Shown one piece after another: positions 1 to 11,817 of a stretch of 64,000 nucleotides of DNA (positions are counted from its first letter, which is position 1; each line of letters begins with the position of its first letter). Both the position numbers and the translations under genes were made by a program. Source of the stretch: Panicum virgatum (Eukaryota > Streptophyta > Magnoliopsida > Poales > Poaceae). Where the stretch lies: assembly GCF_016808335.1 (NCBI RefSeq), contig NC_053146.1, positions 28,435,495 through 28,499,494 of the forward strand, written 5' to 3'. The notes below the pieces were generated by a model. That model worked only from the letters and a program-made list of their open reading frames with translations. It was not told the DNA's origin and searched no databases.

Positions 1-128
1 ACCTTGCCTAAAATCATAATTACACATATACCCTTTTATAATTACAAAAAGATCCCTTTTCAAGTAAACTAAGCACAAGATGCATACAATGAGTGCAATT
101 TGATTGTGCAAACACCTAGGGTGTTACA
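1..128 (-). mobile_element. End of a Tekay-type LTR (element D), cut by the window edge
   Basis: The last 128 bases end in the LTR terminus cacctagggtgttaca. They align with the right end of the 3.6-kb LTR that finishes at 38080, sharing the AAGCACA-GATG-ATA and CACCTAGGGTGT blocks. The junction with the protease reading frame of element A falls at 128/129. The five bases that follow (AATTC) would be the target duplication, but the mate lies outside the window. It could be a solo LTR or one LTR of a longer element. Orientation is taken from the related LTR at 34495-38080. Confidence 0.75.
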
Positions 129-625
129 AATTCCTCCGGAAACACATCGGAGTATTCACAAACCACAAGAATTCCTTCTAAATGTTTCCCTTCCACATGA
201 TAGACTGTACTTTCTGGGATCTCGTGACGAGAAAGATGAACATCCATAGGACCATATGTCGAAGGGTTTAACTGAATGACGCGAGAAATGGTATTAATGA
301 TAGCAGCGTGCTTTTTCATCCAACTCATTCCAAGTATGACATCTATCCCTTGACTTGGAAGGACAATGGGAGTGATCGGGAAATTTTTCCCACCCAAGTT
401 AAGAGTCACATTCCGAACTACCCTGCCGGTAGTTAACCGTGTGCCCGGTGTCTGAATAATGTAGGGTCTTTCTAAGTATGTTACTCGTAATTGATGTCGA
501 GCAACACATGCTTCACTGATAAAGGTATGGGACGCTCTAGAATCAAATAACACAGTAGCAGGGCAGTGATCAATGGAAAACATAGCCGCCATCACTTGAG
601 TACCCTCAGGAACATCCTCCAGTGT
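129..625 (-). pseudogene. Element A: retropepsin and start of pol (Tekay-type), fragment
   Basis: The minus-strand frame reads from about 620 down to 129. It encodes an aspartic protease of the Tekay/Del Ty3/gypsy type, which in these elements processes the Gag-Pol polyprotein. The active-site region reads LFDSRASHTFIS. The family normally has D-S/T-G, so the glycine after Asp-Ser is replaced by arginine, which would be expected to kill activity. The flap and core strand GIDVILGMSWM is present, and the fragment ends at DVFPEEF just before the reverse transcriptase. It is the direct continuation of the Gag fragment at 7958-9077; solo LTR K separates the two. The downstream side is cut by LTR D at 128. 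No ATG is expected at its start, because the frame follows on from gag. Confidence 0.85.
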
Positions 626-2799
626 TGTAACACCCTGATTTAATTTTCAGATTTTAATAATAAATTTAATTGACTTTATTTAATTTTCTAGGATTTTATT
701 TGCTCAGTCTTGCATTTAATCTAATTTTGTTCCTCAAGTAATTAAAATTTTGTCTAAGGTTAAATTTTGTTGTTGCATTCATGCTGGTGCATGGTTTTAT
801 TTTTGCTTGATTGCATAGGAGTTTGAATTCAAATTCATTTGAATTCAAATAGATTTGTTTTGTTTGGAAATAGAATAGAAAAGGGGAAGAGAATAGGAAA
901 ACCCAAAACCCAGTAAACCCACTACCTCTTTCCCTGCGGCCCGTTTTCCTTTTTTTTTCCCGGCCCAAGCTGGGCCAGCCCAGTCCATCGACCCCTCTTC
1001 CCTTCTCCCGCAGCTCAGCGGCCTGCGTTTCTTCCGCGCGGACGCGCAGCGCCGTTCCCGCACCTGGGCCCGCACACCAGCGAGCATGCGCTCGCCCCGC
1101 TGACGCCTGCTTCACGGCCCAGCACCGGCCCGCTTCCACCCGCGTCGCCCCGTCGCTCTGCGACTGACACTCCGGGCCCAGCTGTCGGTTTCGTCTCCCC
1201 CGCGCCACGCGTTCGCAACCGAACGCCGCGATCCCCGCCCGAGATGCTCGCCGGCCTTCCTTATCGGGCGCGCACACCGAGATCTCGGCGCCCCCTCTTT
1301 AAACCACCCCGCTGCCCCCTCTGGAAACCCACCTCGCCACCACATCAAACCCCGAACCCTAGCCGCCTTTGCTCCGCCACGCACAGCCCCAGCGCCGCCG
1401 TGGACTAATCACTCCACCCCGCCACAGCCCCGGAAAGACCCCGTCGAAGCTCCGCCTCAGCACCAGGGAGCTCCCCGAAGCCACCATCCCCGAGCTCTAC
1501 CCGCACAACGCCGGAATCGTGCCGGATTTCAAGTCAGGTGAGAACGGGCCGCCGTCGAATTTTTCTCGCCACTAGTGGTCCTCGGCCCTCCTTGACCCCT
1601 TGCTCGACTTCGCAGCGCAACCACTCGTCGACCCGTGCAGCCCAGGAGCCCGGAGGAGCCAGCACCACCCGGACCGCGAGCTCCGCCCCATCGCCGCCGC
1701 CCGACCTCGACGTGGATCATCGTGCGCCGCACCTCCGTCCGTTGCCAAGCCTTGGTGAGCACCGCTGGAACCTCCCCGTCCTCTTGCTCTAGTTATTTTA
1801 GGCCGTGGCGCACCCCAACTGCCCAGACACCCCACGCCGGCGTCACACCGTCGTGCGCGCCGTGGATCCGCCATGGCGGACCCGCTGCAGAGCACCCCAG
1901 CCTTGCGCGACCCTTGTTTTGGGTTCGCGTTAACACCACACACACTCACGGACCCCTTTCACTCGGATTCAAGCCCAGCATAGTGCAAACGTGCCCACGC
2001 CGGCGGGCGCCGCCGCGCAGGTCCGCCTCTTGCCGTGGCGAGCCCCGTCCGAGCCCCGAACCGCCTCCCTGTTGCCACAAGTGCGTTACGCATGCTGTGT
2101 GGATGTTCCCCAGCCAAACCGCGGCTCGAATAACCCCCTGGAACACCGATTTGGCCTTCTCCGGCGAGTCACTGCCGCGGCAGCGCAGAGCCGCCGCTCG
2201 CCGTCGCGTCAGCGCCGCCGCCCGCATGCCCAAATACTCTGAGCCACCCGATCAGAACCCAACGGGCTAGATTAGATCAGATCCGGATTTAATCTGGACC
2301 GTCAGATCCAAAACCGTCTGCGCAGATTAGAAGATACCCCTTCGCGTTGCCACTTTTGCTAAAGAGCCCCCGAACTCTTTTGAAATCAACCCGCAGTCCA
2401 CCTCTAGTCAAAAGTATTCGCAGTTTAGTCCAGAAATTAGCGCCCAGCCCCCTGAACTCTTTAGAATTTGAACCCGCTGTCCTTGGCTGCTGTTTTTGCA
2501 AGTTAGACCCCAGAGTTGTTGTTTAATTATGTTTTAGTCCTCGGTTTTGCCCAGAAAACCCCTGGAACTCCAGTTTTCTTAAAAATAGGTCCCTGGATCT
2601 TGTTTTTGGCCTAGATTTTGCGTTTTAGCTCAATTTTAGGCATTCTTTATATCGACAGGATCGTTGTGATGCGTAGAATTGTTTTAGACTAGTTTAGTGT
2701 GCTGTTTTTATGTATTGATGTACTGTTTCTTAGCTTTTGTTAGTGTTTGCTTGTATGCTTATTGTTGTACATTGTTTTTGGCCATGTGTTCGTGAGTAG

Positions 2800-5700
2800 A
2801 CGTTGATCCATCTGAGGAGCCCCAGTACCAGTACCCAGAGCAGCCATCTTCCGACCAGTTTGAGCAGCAGCAGGAGCAGTATGAGAAAGGCAAGTATAAC
2901 ATGAACAACCTATCACTTTTAAATACATTTTCATACTGCATTTTAATACTGTATGCCTATAAGGATTTCCTAGTCACTTTATATATATCCCTTGGGTTGC
3001 ATTTTGGTTAGTTGTGCTAGGTGCCACGCTATAACACACTTGGTCCTTTTTAATTAATTTGATTAATGGTTTATGCAACTTAATTCTGGGAGTGGCCCTC
3101 TGTGCTTCGTGCTTGGGTGGCTCACGTCTCGTTAAAATATGTTTTGTTAGAAACTTGGTTTAGGGGGCCAGCACAGTGCTTGGTTGGCCACTCTCCATAA
3201 GGACCGGTTCATAGAGCGACAACCTGGGACAACAGCGCTACCACAAGACTGGAATGGGACGGTCTTGGCGTAATAATTAGGTCTTTTTGGTTTGGAGTAA
3301 CTTACCTGCGGGGCAGGGGCGGTAAGCTTCTATGGCCTCGTGCTGAGTGGCCTCGTCTGTGCTTCGTGTCTTGATGCCCACTAGACCTGCTCCATAGTCG
3401 CCGATCCACCCTCGCGGTTACTCCTTACCAACGAGATTCTTTGTAAAGGCCTCATAGTGAGTTTGCTAGTCATCTCACCTAAGGAAGTGTGATGAACAAC
3501 TAGCGTAGCTCATGACTTGTGGGTAAAAATGTGCAACCTCTGCAGAGTGTAAAACTGGTATACTAGCCGTGCTCACGGTCATGAGCGGCCCAGATCCTCA
3601 TTTTGATTAGTGGGGTTATCTTCCTTTGATGAGGCAGGTTTTGTAACACCCTAATTTAAATTCCAGCTTTTATAATAAATTTAATTGGCTTTATTTAATT
3701 TTCTAGGATTTATTTTGCTTAGTCTGGCATTTAATCTAATTTTTGGTTTCACAAGTAATTAAAAAATTTATCTAAATTTAAATTTTGGTGTTGCATTCAT
3801 GCTGGTGCATACTTTTAATTGATTGAGTGTGGTTTGAAATCAAATTGGTATTTGAATTCAACCTTTGTTTGAATTAGAATTGAAATGAGAGAGTAAATAG
3901 AAATAGAAAAGGAAAAACCCAAAGGAAACCCAGCCCAGCTTGAAACCCGGCCCGACCCAGCGCTTCACCTTTTCCCACGCGGGCCCAGCCCGCGATCCAC
4001 CCAGCTCTCCCTCTCTTTCCCTCAGCCCGGCCCAGTGCGGTCCACTCCCTTCCTTCCCTGGCGGCTCAGCCCAGCGCCCTCTCCCCGCTCGGCCCTTGAC
4101 GCGTGCCGAAGCCCAGCGTGCACCCGCCGCGTCGCGCTCGCCTCTCCTACCGCTTGGCGCATGGACCCCGACCGTTCTTGGCCCACCTGGCAGCCGCAGT
4201 GAGCTGCCCTCCCGCACAGCGCGCTGGCCTGCGCCCCCCTCTCTCCCTGCACCCCCGGGCCCATCGGTCGGCGCTGCTCGCCCACACAGCGTTCGCCTGC
4301 TCCGCCACTGACCGAGCGGCCCCACCCGTCAGCGCCCCTTCCTCCACCTTCCTTCTTCCACCTCGCGCCCGAGTCCCTCTGCTCCGCGTTGCTCGCTGCC
4401 CGTGGCCCCGCTCCGCCTGTGCGCGCGCCCGAGGCCCACTGGCCGGCCATCCAGAGCTCCTCCTCCTTCTAGAAGCCTCGCCCCTAGAATCGGATCAGGC
4501 CAAGCCATTGGGGCGATCCGCTTTCCCCGCAGAGCAACGCCCGGCCGCAATCACCGCGGCGTCCCCGCCGGGCACGCCTTCCCAAGATCCCCGCGGGTCT
4601 TTAATTAGCATCCCACGGCCCCCTGCGCCTCCCATTCCGCAGCCGAGATCTAGAGAAGCCCGCGCCGCTCACCCCCGCCGTGCCGCGCCTCTGCCCCGCC
4701 ACACCGAGCCCCTGCGCCGCCGTAGGCTAGCCACCTCGGTGCCTCCTAGCCCCGGCCCAGGACCTCAGCATCTCTGCTTTGGGCTCCGGAAGCTCCTCGA
4801 GTCCTCTGCCCCCGACTCCGGACCTCGCCATCGACGAATCGCGTTCCATCCACCCGCAAGTGAGCAAGCACCGCCGCCAAATTTCCTCGCCGCCGGCGAC
4901 TCTGGAGCCCCCCTGACCCCCGTAGTCTTTCCACAGGGCCGCGTCGACCTTCCCCGAGGGTCAGAAGTACCGGAGCACTACCTGCAGCGCCATCTCCCCG
5001 CGCTCCGCACCATCGCCGCCGCCTACCTCACCAGTGACTCCCCTCGGTGCCACATCCCCGGCTGTTTCCAAGCCCGGTGAGCATCGCCTGGACCTCCTCT
5101 CTCTTGTGATCTTGTTGTCTTGGATCCTAGGCGGTAGCACCCCTTTAGGTGGCTGCGCACTCCACGCCGGCGACCAGGGCCGCCTCTCTTCACGGCGAGC
5201 CACAACTGAGCCTCGGTTAGCCACCAGTGCACTCTAGTGGATTACTCATGTCGTGCTCCTCCTTTTGCACCAAACCGCAGGCCAAAAGACCCTCGGTAGC
5301 ACCCAATCCCCCTACTCCGGCGAGCCTTCGCGCAACGCCGCCGCGCGCCGCCGGTTGCATCGCCGCCCAGCGCGCCCAATCCCCTCGATCCGTTCGATCC
5401 AGGACGAACGGCCCTGATTAGAACGGTGCCCCCTTTGATCCTAGCCACCAAATCTGGATCTGACGGTCCAGATCTGAACGTACCGCTTCGCCCTGGCCAC
5501 TTTGTTAAAGAGACCCTCGGTTTATTAGATTTCAACCCGCGGTCCACCTGAGTTCAAAAATAATTAGATTTAAGTCCTGGTTTTAACGCGTAGCCCCCTG
5601 AGCTTCTTTAAAATTGAACCCGCCGTCCAGGACATGATCTTTTGCACGCTAGCCCTTAGATTTAATGGTTAATTATGTCTAGGCCCTCGGTTTTAGCAGA

Positions 5701-7709
5701 AAAGTCCCTGAGACCCTGTTTTTATTACAAATAAGCCCCTGAACCTTGTTTTTAGCCTAGAATATGCGTTTTAGCTCCGTTTTAGGCGTTCTTTATGTCC
5801 ACGCGATCGTTGAAATGTGTAGAACAGTTTAGGCTTAGTTTTCTTGCTGTTTTTATGTATTGATGTACTATTCCTTAGTTTTTGTTAGTGTCTGCTTGTA
5901 TGCTTATTATTGTGCTTTGTTTTGGCCATGTGTTCGTGAGTAGACGCTGATCCATCTGAGGAGCCCCAGTACCAGTACCAGGAGCAGCCATCTTCCGAGC
6001 ACTTTGAGCAGCAGCAGGAGCAGTACGAGGAAGGCAAGTGTAACATGAACAACCTATCACTTTAAATACACTTTCATACTGCATTTTAATATTGTATGCC
6101 TATAAGGACTTTCCTAGCCACTTCATATCCTTTACATATATCCTTTGGGTTGCATTTTGGTTAGTTGTGCTAGGTGCCGCGCTATAACACATAATGGTCC
6201 TTTTTAAATTAACTTGATTAATGGTTTACTTAAATTTAATTCTGAGAGTGGCCCTCTGTGCTTCGTGCTTGGGTGGCTCATGTCTCGTTAAAATATGGTT
6301 TTTTGTAGAAACATGGTTTAGGGGGCCAGCACGGTGCTTAGTGCTTGGTTGGCCACTCTCCATAAGGACCGGTTCATAGAGCGACAACCTGGGACAACAG
6401 TGCTACCACAAGGCTAGAATGGGATAGACTTGGCGTAATAATTAGATCTTTTTGGTTTGGAGTAACTTACCTGCGGGGCAGGGGCGGTAAGCTTCTATGG
6501 CCCTCGTGCTGAGTGGCCTCATCTATGCTTCGTGTCTTGACGCCCACTAGACCTGCTCCATAGTCGCCGATCCACCCTCGCGGTTACTCCCTACCAACGA
6601 GATTCTTTGTAAAGGCCTCGTAGTGAGTCGCTAGTCATCTCACCTAAGGAAGTGTGATGAACCTCTAGCGTAGCTCACGACTTGTGGGTAAAGATGTGCA
6701 ACCTCTGCAGAGTGTAAAACTGGTATACTGGCCATGCTCACGGTCATGAGCGGCCCAGATCCTCCTTTTGATTAGTGGGGTTGTCTCCTTCCGACGAGGG
6801 AGGTGCCTCTCGGGGTTACCTTGGTTTGGTTTGGTATGGTTCTCAGTAGTATCATGATTAAATTTGACTAATTACTATGTAACTGGGTTAATGGTAATTC
6901 ATCAACTTGTAGTAAATAGCTTTAATAAAATTTTGCCAAGATTAAAAGCTAATGCAGTTGAGTCAGCCAACCTTAGAGCCTCATAGTTTGTGTTATACTT
7001 GTTGAGTACAAGTTGTGTACTCACTCTTGCCTCTTCTCTACTTTTTCCTCTTGGCTACGCTACTGCTGCTCAGTTCCTGCCGACATGAGGGAGTTCGCTC
7101 AGCGCTACCAGGACTACGAGGACTTCTAGGTGTTTGTCTCCCAGTCGACGTCCCTGTGGCGCCCTGTTCAGCTTCGGAGAGTTCTTTTATCGTATTTGTA
7201 CTTCGCTTCCGCTGTATCAGACATTTTTGTCATTAATGTAATAAATAACATTCGTATTTCGATTTATTATGTCTTATTCGTGATATGTGCTGTGATATAC
7301 TATTCATTCTGTTGTATATACGTGTGACTTGATCCTGGCACGTATATGATTGCTCGGTTTATGTCCTTTTATAAACCGGGTGTTACAGGTTTCCCCGGGT
7401 GGCTTGGTTCGGTTTGGTTCTCAGTAGTTCTTAAATAATTTTGATTAATTACTATGTAACTGGGTTTATGGTAATTCATCAACTTGTAGTAATTAGCTTT
7501 AATAAAATTTTGCCAAGACTTAAAAGCTAATGCAGTTGAGTCAACCAGCCTTAGAGCCTTATAGTTTGTGTTATACTTGTTGAGTACAAGTTGTGTACTC
7601 ACTCTTGCCTACTCTACTCTTTTTCCTCTTGGGGACACTCTACTGATGCTCAGTTCCTGCCGACGCGAGGGAGTTCGCTCAGCGCTACCAGGAGTACGAG
7701 GACTTCTAG
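2800..7709 (+). CDS. LTR-borne spliced small gene in K (last two exons), interrupted by L
   Basis: Exon a (2800-2889) follows an acceptor GAGTAG and encodes an acidic, Gln/Tyr-rich peptide containing PSEEPQYQY and FEQQQEQYE. It ends at AG|GCAAGT, a perfect GC-type donor. The acceptor TGCTCAG at 7647-7653 opens exon b (7654-7709), which encodes REFAQRYQEYEDF and then TAG. Both sides of the intron are phase 1, so the frame is kept across the join. AATAAATAA lies downstream near 7822. The intron originally measured about 1 kb and now also holds solo LTR L. The function is unknown and I recognise no domain. The first exons presumably lie in the GC-rich part of the LTR but could not be placed. Homologous pairs of exons are seen in L, M, A and B. 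Confidence 0.5.
3642..7387 (+). mobile_element. Solo LTR L (Tekay-type), nested in K
   Basis: The terminal motifs are TGTAACACCC at 3642 and GGGTGTTACA ending at 7387. They are flanked by GGTTT at 3637-3641 and 7388-7392. The 3,746-bp unit has no internal retrotransposon sequence and is a solo LTR of the same family and orientation as K. K and L align over their whole length, including the GC-rich block, the acidic exon, the ~90-bp stretch with GCGACAACCTGGGACAAC, and the terminal hairpin CGGTTTAT...ATAAACCG (7355-7378). L must be younger than K because it interrupts K. Confidence 0.92.
5944..7129 (+). CDS. LTR-borne spliced small gene in L (last two exons)
   Basis: This is the uninterrupted version of the gene seen in K. 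Exon a covers 5944-6033 after the acceptor GTGAGTAG. It encodes an acidic peptide with PSEEPQYQYQEQ and EQQQEQYEE, and ends at AG|GCAAGT. The 1,040-nt intron (6034-7073) ends in TGCTGCTCAG. Exon b (7074-7129) encodes MREFAQRYQDYEDF followed by TAG. Both boundaries are phase 1. AATAAATAAC near 7230 is a candidate poly(A) signal. Against K, exon a keeps its length and frame despite substitutions. No known family is recognised; the product would be a short acidic protein. GC-rich reading frames further upstream (3940-5080) may include first exons, but I cannot support a start codon. Confidence 0.5.
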
Positions 7710-7957
7710 GCGTTCGTCTCCCAGTCGACGTCCCTGTGGCGCCCTGCTCAGCATCCGACGAGAGTTATCGTTTATGTATTACGCTTCCGCATACTCTGTA
7801 CCAGACTTTTGTCATTATTGTAATAAATAACATTCGTACTCGCTTTATTATATCTTTTTATGTGATATACTGTTCATTCTGTTGTATATACGTGTGACTT
7901 GGTCCTGGCACGTATATGATTGCTCGGTTTATGTCCTTTTATAAACCGGGTGTTACA

Positions 7958-9077
7958 AGTGTGGTGTAGTTCACACGTCCGGTTTTAGTAGGTACGATCT
8001 TTTTCTTATGATTTTGTTGACTGGAACCTTGACCCAATGCGGAAGTCTTGTAGTTATTCTGCCTAGGTGGCATAGGGCAATCACGTGCGAAGTGCTCCAG
8101 ATTACCACAGTTGTAACAGGGGTAGTTGTTGGGGCATGTAACTTGTGGCACTAGAGGCCGCTGCCCTGCTGCGGTGGTAGAAGACGTGGTGCCCACTGCT
8201 GCTATTGCTGTGGTGGCCTAACGACCCAGTGATCTTGCTGCGGAGGGCAGTTTGGAGCCTGCTGAATCCCTATCTGAACTAGCTTGTACCTCTGGGGTGC
8301 ATTGCTAGAGGACCCCACAGGTGCTTTTCTTTTCTTGTCAGCCTTGTGTGCTAGCATGGCATCTTCCTGAATGATGGCCTTATTAACTAGTTCAGTAAAA
8401 TTGTCACAAGTAGTGAGAGCTAGCTTATCCTGAAATTTTGTATTAAGTCCCCTCCTGAAGCAATCTTGCTTCTTTTCATCAGTATCCACATGATAACCTC
8501 CATATTGAGCTAACTGATTGAAAGTTTGGGCGTATTGAAGAACAGTTTGACTTCCCTACTTCAGTGCTAGGAATTATGCCATCTTTCTTCTAATCAAGCT
8601 AGTAGGGATATGGTGGGCTTTAAAAGCTGCCACGAACTCATTCCAGGTGAGACGCGTACCAGCGGGAAGTAGAGCCTGGTGATTAACCCACCATATCTTC
8701 GCTGGGCCTCTCAGTTGTTGCGCTGCAAAGGCGGCCTTGTCTACTTCTGTGCAGTTGAGGATACTAAACTTGTCCTCAATGGTACGAATCCAGACATCGG
8801 CTTAAAGGGGATCATCTACCTTGTGGAACAGAGGTGGTTGGGTGGCTAGAAAACCGACGTAGTCAGTTTCTGCTGGTGGTGCTTGTCGGCCTCTGTCAGC
8901 ATTGCTTTGCACCAGTCGCCTCAACAATTCGGTATGCTCATTGCGGTCGGTGATAAGGGCCGCAATAGCCTGAGCCAAGGAGGGAGGTGGCGGTGGCTGT
9001 GCTCCTTGACCCCCATTTCCACGGTTAGCAGCGTTGTTATTGCCCATCTGCAAAAGCACCATCTCTTGGTTAGCCAT
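7958..9077 (-). pseudogene. Element A: gag (Tekay-type), 5' part with zinc knuckle
   Basis: Gag forms the virus-like particle core and binds the element RNA. The start ATG is at 9077 (MANQEMVLL). A proline-rich linker follows, then the capsid-like segment with FLATQPPLFHKV, AAFAAQQLRGPA and IWWVNHQ. Toward the C-terminus comes a CCHC zinc knuckle, CYNCGNLEHFARDC, at about 8083-8124. The frame is broken by stops at about 8801, 8574-8576 and 8556-8558, and by a shift near 8200. It ends at the AGTGT target duplication of solo LTR K; the protease continues at 620. The domain order and the LPAGTRLTW, AHHIP and VLQYAQTFN blocks match Tekay/Del gag proteins of grasses. Confidence 0.88.
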
Positions 9078-10196
9078 TCCGCTATCGGGACTAATCCATG
9101 CAAATAAAGAATGTGCATAATTAATATGAACACACAGCATGAATCGTTCCCTTCGCGATATGGTTCACCAAAAGAACAAAATGGCTTGCTCCAATTGGAA
9201 ACCGTATCTATTCGGATTTGAACAGCAGGTTGGTAACTCAGCTAGCCACAAAGTTATAGTCCTAAGGTTGCACAACCATTAACTATGAAGCGACCAACCA
9301 ACTCAAATATGCAAGATGCATGCACGTTCTATCGTTCCTCACCCAAACAAGTACCAAAATATGGTATATGAGGACAATCGGTGGCAAAATTACGTACTCT
9401 CCCTATATAAACTAGTCGTTCCTACGATCAAGGATTTCATAACGCTCTTAACATGGTTAGTTACCTGCACAGGAACACAGAGTATAAATAACCACTTCTG
9501 GACTCACGAACGGCCCCCATGTGTCCTACGCCACACGGGTAACGCATATGCAGTTTCCCACATATTCACACATACATTACCATCCACTACAGAGATGGCA
9601 CCCAAATGTTCGACGCTGATTGGGCAGCGCTGCATACATCATAATAACGTATTCACTTCCCGTACACTCGCCTTACGGGACATCCAAGGGTAGACGTGTC
9701 CCAAGGGTCACGGTCATGGCCAACCGCATGACAGGTTTACATCTCGTAACATTGCCTTACGAGATGGCCGTGATCCCAATCACACGGTAGGAAATCCGCA
9801 CTCCATATCAGGTGGCAGATAGCGACAGGCTCGTTTGAATTGAGCCTTATCACCTCCTCGTATGCTCATCATACGGGACCCGCGCACGTATGAAACACGT
9901 GGGCTATTTTAAGGACTACCAGAATGCTTACCTTGCTTACCTCAGCGTAGGTGCGTCGTTACAGAATAGTAGTTGTGCACAAAAGTAAGGTTTAACGGAA
10001 AGTAATGCTGGAAGTGCTGGAATAAAATAGATACTTAGATGCCACCTAACTTGTAACACATAATTAGGGCATACGAACTATCTATCCTATTCCTTAGCGC
10101 ATCTAGCGTCAACTTTTCGATAAACCCGAAAGTTTTGCAAAACAAGAGTTGCTTAATTTAATTAAGCACGCAAGTAATCACCCCCAGTGCAATTTA
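9078..10196 (-). other. Element A: 5' leader between PBS and gag, with small hairpins
   Basis: This is non-coding on the element strand. Three short stem-loops are visible: 9659-9679 (CCCGTA/TACGGG), 9740-9766 (a perfect 10-bp stem, CATCTCGTAA/TTACGAGATG, with a 7-nt loop) and 9859-9875 (CGTATG/CATACG). The leader carries no extra ORF, in contrast to element B. Confidence 0.6.
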
Positions 10197-10208
10197 GCTC
10201 TGATGCTA
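10197..10208 (-). promoter_or_regulatory. Element A: degenerate initiator-tRNA-Met primer binding site
   Basis: On the minus strand the site reads TAGCATCAGAGC, two changes from TGGTATCAGAGC, the complement of the plant initiator tRNA-Met 3' end. It lies two bases from the LTR edge at 10211, as in element B. Confidence 0.75.
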
Positions 10209-10589
10209 GCTGTAGCAGCACCGCCTAAATTAAACTGTCTTAAATGCACTAACCATCATCTTAATACTTAATCAAGTTACAATGCACATAAAACGGTGTA
10301 ATCTGACAAGCTGTCGGGTAAATCCTGATTAAACTACTGTACTCCAGGATCACAATTGCACTAGTAGACCCGTACGAAGATGAGCACAGGTGATACAAGC
10401 ATACAGAAATACTCAAATAATTTACAATACAGGTTTTACCTAAAAGGTTTGAAAACAAACTACAGAGTTTAAATACACAGCGGAAGTTTAAAAAAAAACT
10501 AAGTTCGAAATACATTACGATAACCACCACGACGATACAAGGTGAGCGCCACATGCTGCCCACCGATGTGATGCCGATCTGCCCGACCT

Positions 10590-11817
10590 TCACGGAGAAG
10601 ACGGGACCCACTCGACAGTCCACCCAGGAGGAAGTGGTTGTCCAACCCAGGACGCACAGACCTCCTCGAAGTCAGCAGAGACACAACATGCTCAAAGGGG
10701 TTACAACAACAACCCTGAGTATACTAATACTCAGCAAGTCTTACCCGACTATAGTATATACTTAGCCGACTCCTAGACATGCAAAGCTGTTTGGCTCTGG
10801 AGTTATTTTGCTGAAAAGCTACTAATAGTGGATCCTTACTTTCAGTATTTTAGCTCAAGTTTATTATACAAATACCGACTAGATTTGCCTGTACATCTAG
10901 AGCACGCATGGTTAATCACATTATCTTTTCAGAGTACCACATCCATACCTCATAATCTCAACTTTCCATTTCCAATTCCATCATTTACTACGATGTGACA
11001 GAGAGATCAAGGTTCTCATATCCGTGAGTCATGGCGAATCGATTCGATTTAACCTTGCAAGGTAGACCTAACCAACACGACACATGTACACCCCGTCAGG
11101 CCACACGCATCAACTGTTTCCATCATTACCACGACATCTGAATTGCGCCTGCTAAAACCTAGGTGTTGGGCCCCTCACGGCGAACTCCTAGAGAACCCGA
11201 AGGTGGCATCCATCCAACACCCGCCAACTCCCACGCCCAGCGTAGCAGGTAGGGATTCAAAGTATCGTTGTAAAGCGGTACACAGCTTACCGGTTTCGAC
11301 TACCTCCTACTTCCGGCATGTGGTTAGTACTGTTCAATCCTCGATCAGTAGTGCCAACAACGGTACGGTCCTCAATTGACACATGCGGAGATTCACTTTC
11401 CACCTTACATATCCATAACCAAATTCATCTCCGCCCAGTCTCCATTTTTCCTTTCTTTCCCAAAGATTCATTCTTTAGCAACCCTTTCATAAGTAACAAG
11501 GACCTATATCTCGCGAGTGACAGGAATCACTCGACTTCTACCGAATCCTGATTAAGCATTGCAGTACTAACGACCTGTACACTAGTAGAGACTCATAGGT
11601 ACCTAGGGAGAGACATGCATACTAGGGTTTCATTCAATTCCTAGAAAACCTAATGCACAATACTTAAATAATAACATTGAATACTGAAAGTAGGGGTTAT
11701 GCTCCGGGGCTTGCCTTGCAGGTCAGCAGGGTTAGTGACTGCTTCGGGAGCTTGATCAACGACTTCTCCTGGCTGTGGTTCTCTTGCGGAAGGCTCCTGG
11801 ACCGGCTCGGCAATCAG
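10590..11817 (-). CDS. LTR-borne spliced small gene in A's LTR (last two exons)
   Basis: On the minus strand, exon a (11817 down to 11715) follows an acceptor CTACGAG. It encodes an acidic, Pro/Glu-rich peptide beginning LIAEPVQEPSA and ends AG|GCAAGC, a GC-type donor. The acceptor CCCTTTGAG at about 10691 leads to exon b (10690 down to 10590). Exon b encodes a segment with SADFEEV and LPPGWTVEWVPS, then TGA. Both boundaries are phase 1. The motif LPP-G/S-W-T/S-VEW is shared with the equivalent exon of element B, although the two LTRs are strongly diverged. Function is unknown. The acceptor of exon b is less typical than in B, so the exact boundary is uncertain. Confidence 0.45.

Larger units (their letters stand above)
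626..7957 (+). mobile_element. Solo LTR K (Tekay-type), itself split by solo LTR L
   Basis: The ends are TGTAACACCC (626-635) and GGGTGTTACA (7948-7957). They are flanked by the direct repeat AGTGT at 621-625 and 7958-7962, the expected 5-bp target duplication. With L and its duplication removed, the LTR is about 3.58 kb. There is no internal region, PBS or polypurine tract, so this is a solo LTR left by LTR-LTR recombination. It sits in the gag-protease junction of element A, in the opposite orientation. From left to right it holds an AT-rich start, a GC-rich stretch (about 950-2240) with a TATA-like CTTTAAA near 1297, a run of splice-like sites, the acidic exon, a long intron, the last exon and AATAAATAA near the right end. 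Confidence 0.9.

Noticed and set aside
4103..5080. A 325-codon Arg/Pro/Ala-rich plus-strand ORF in LTR L
   Set aside because: It lies in the GC-rich promoter/first-exon part of the LTR, where long frames exist on both strands. It crosses splice-like sites and is not matched in length in K or M. Parts may be exon, but the ORF as a whole is not supported.
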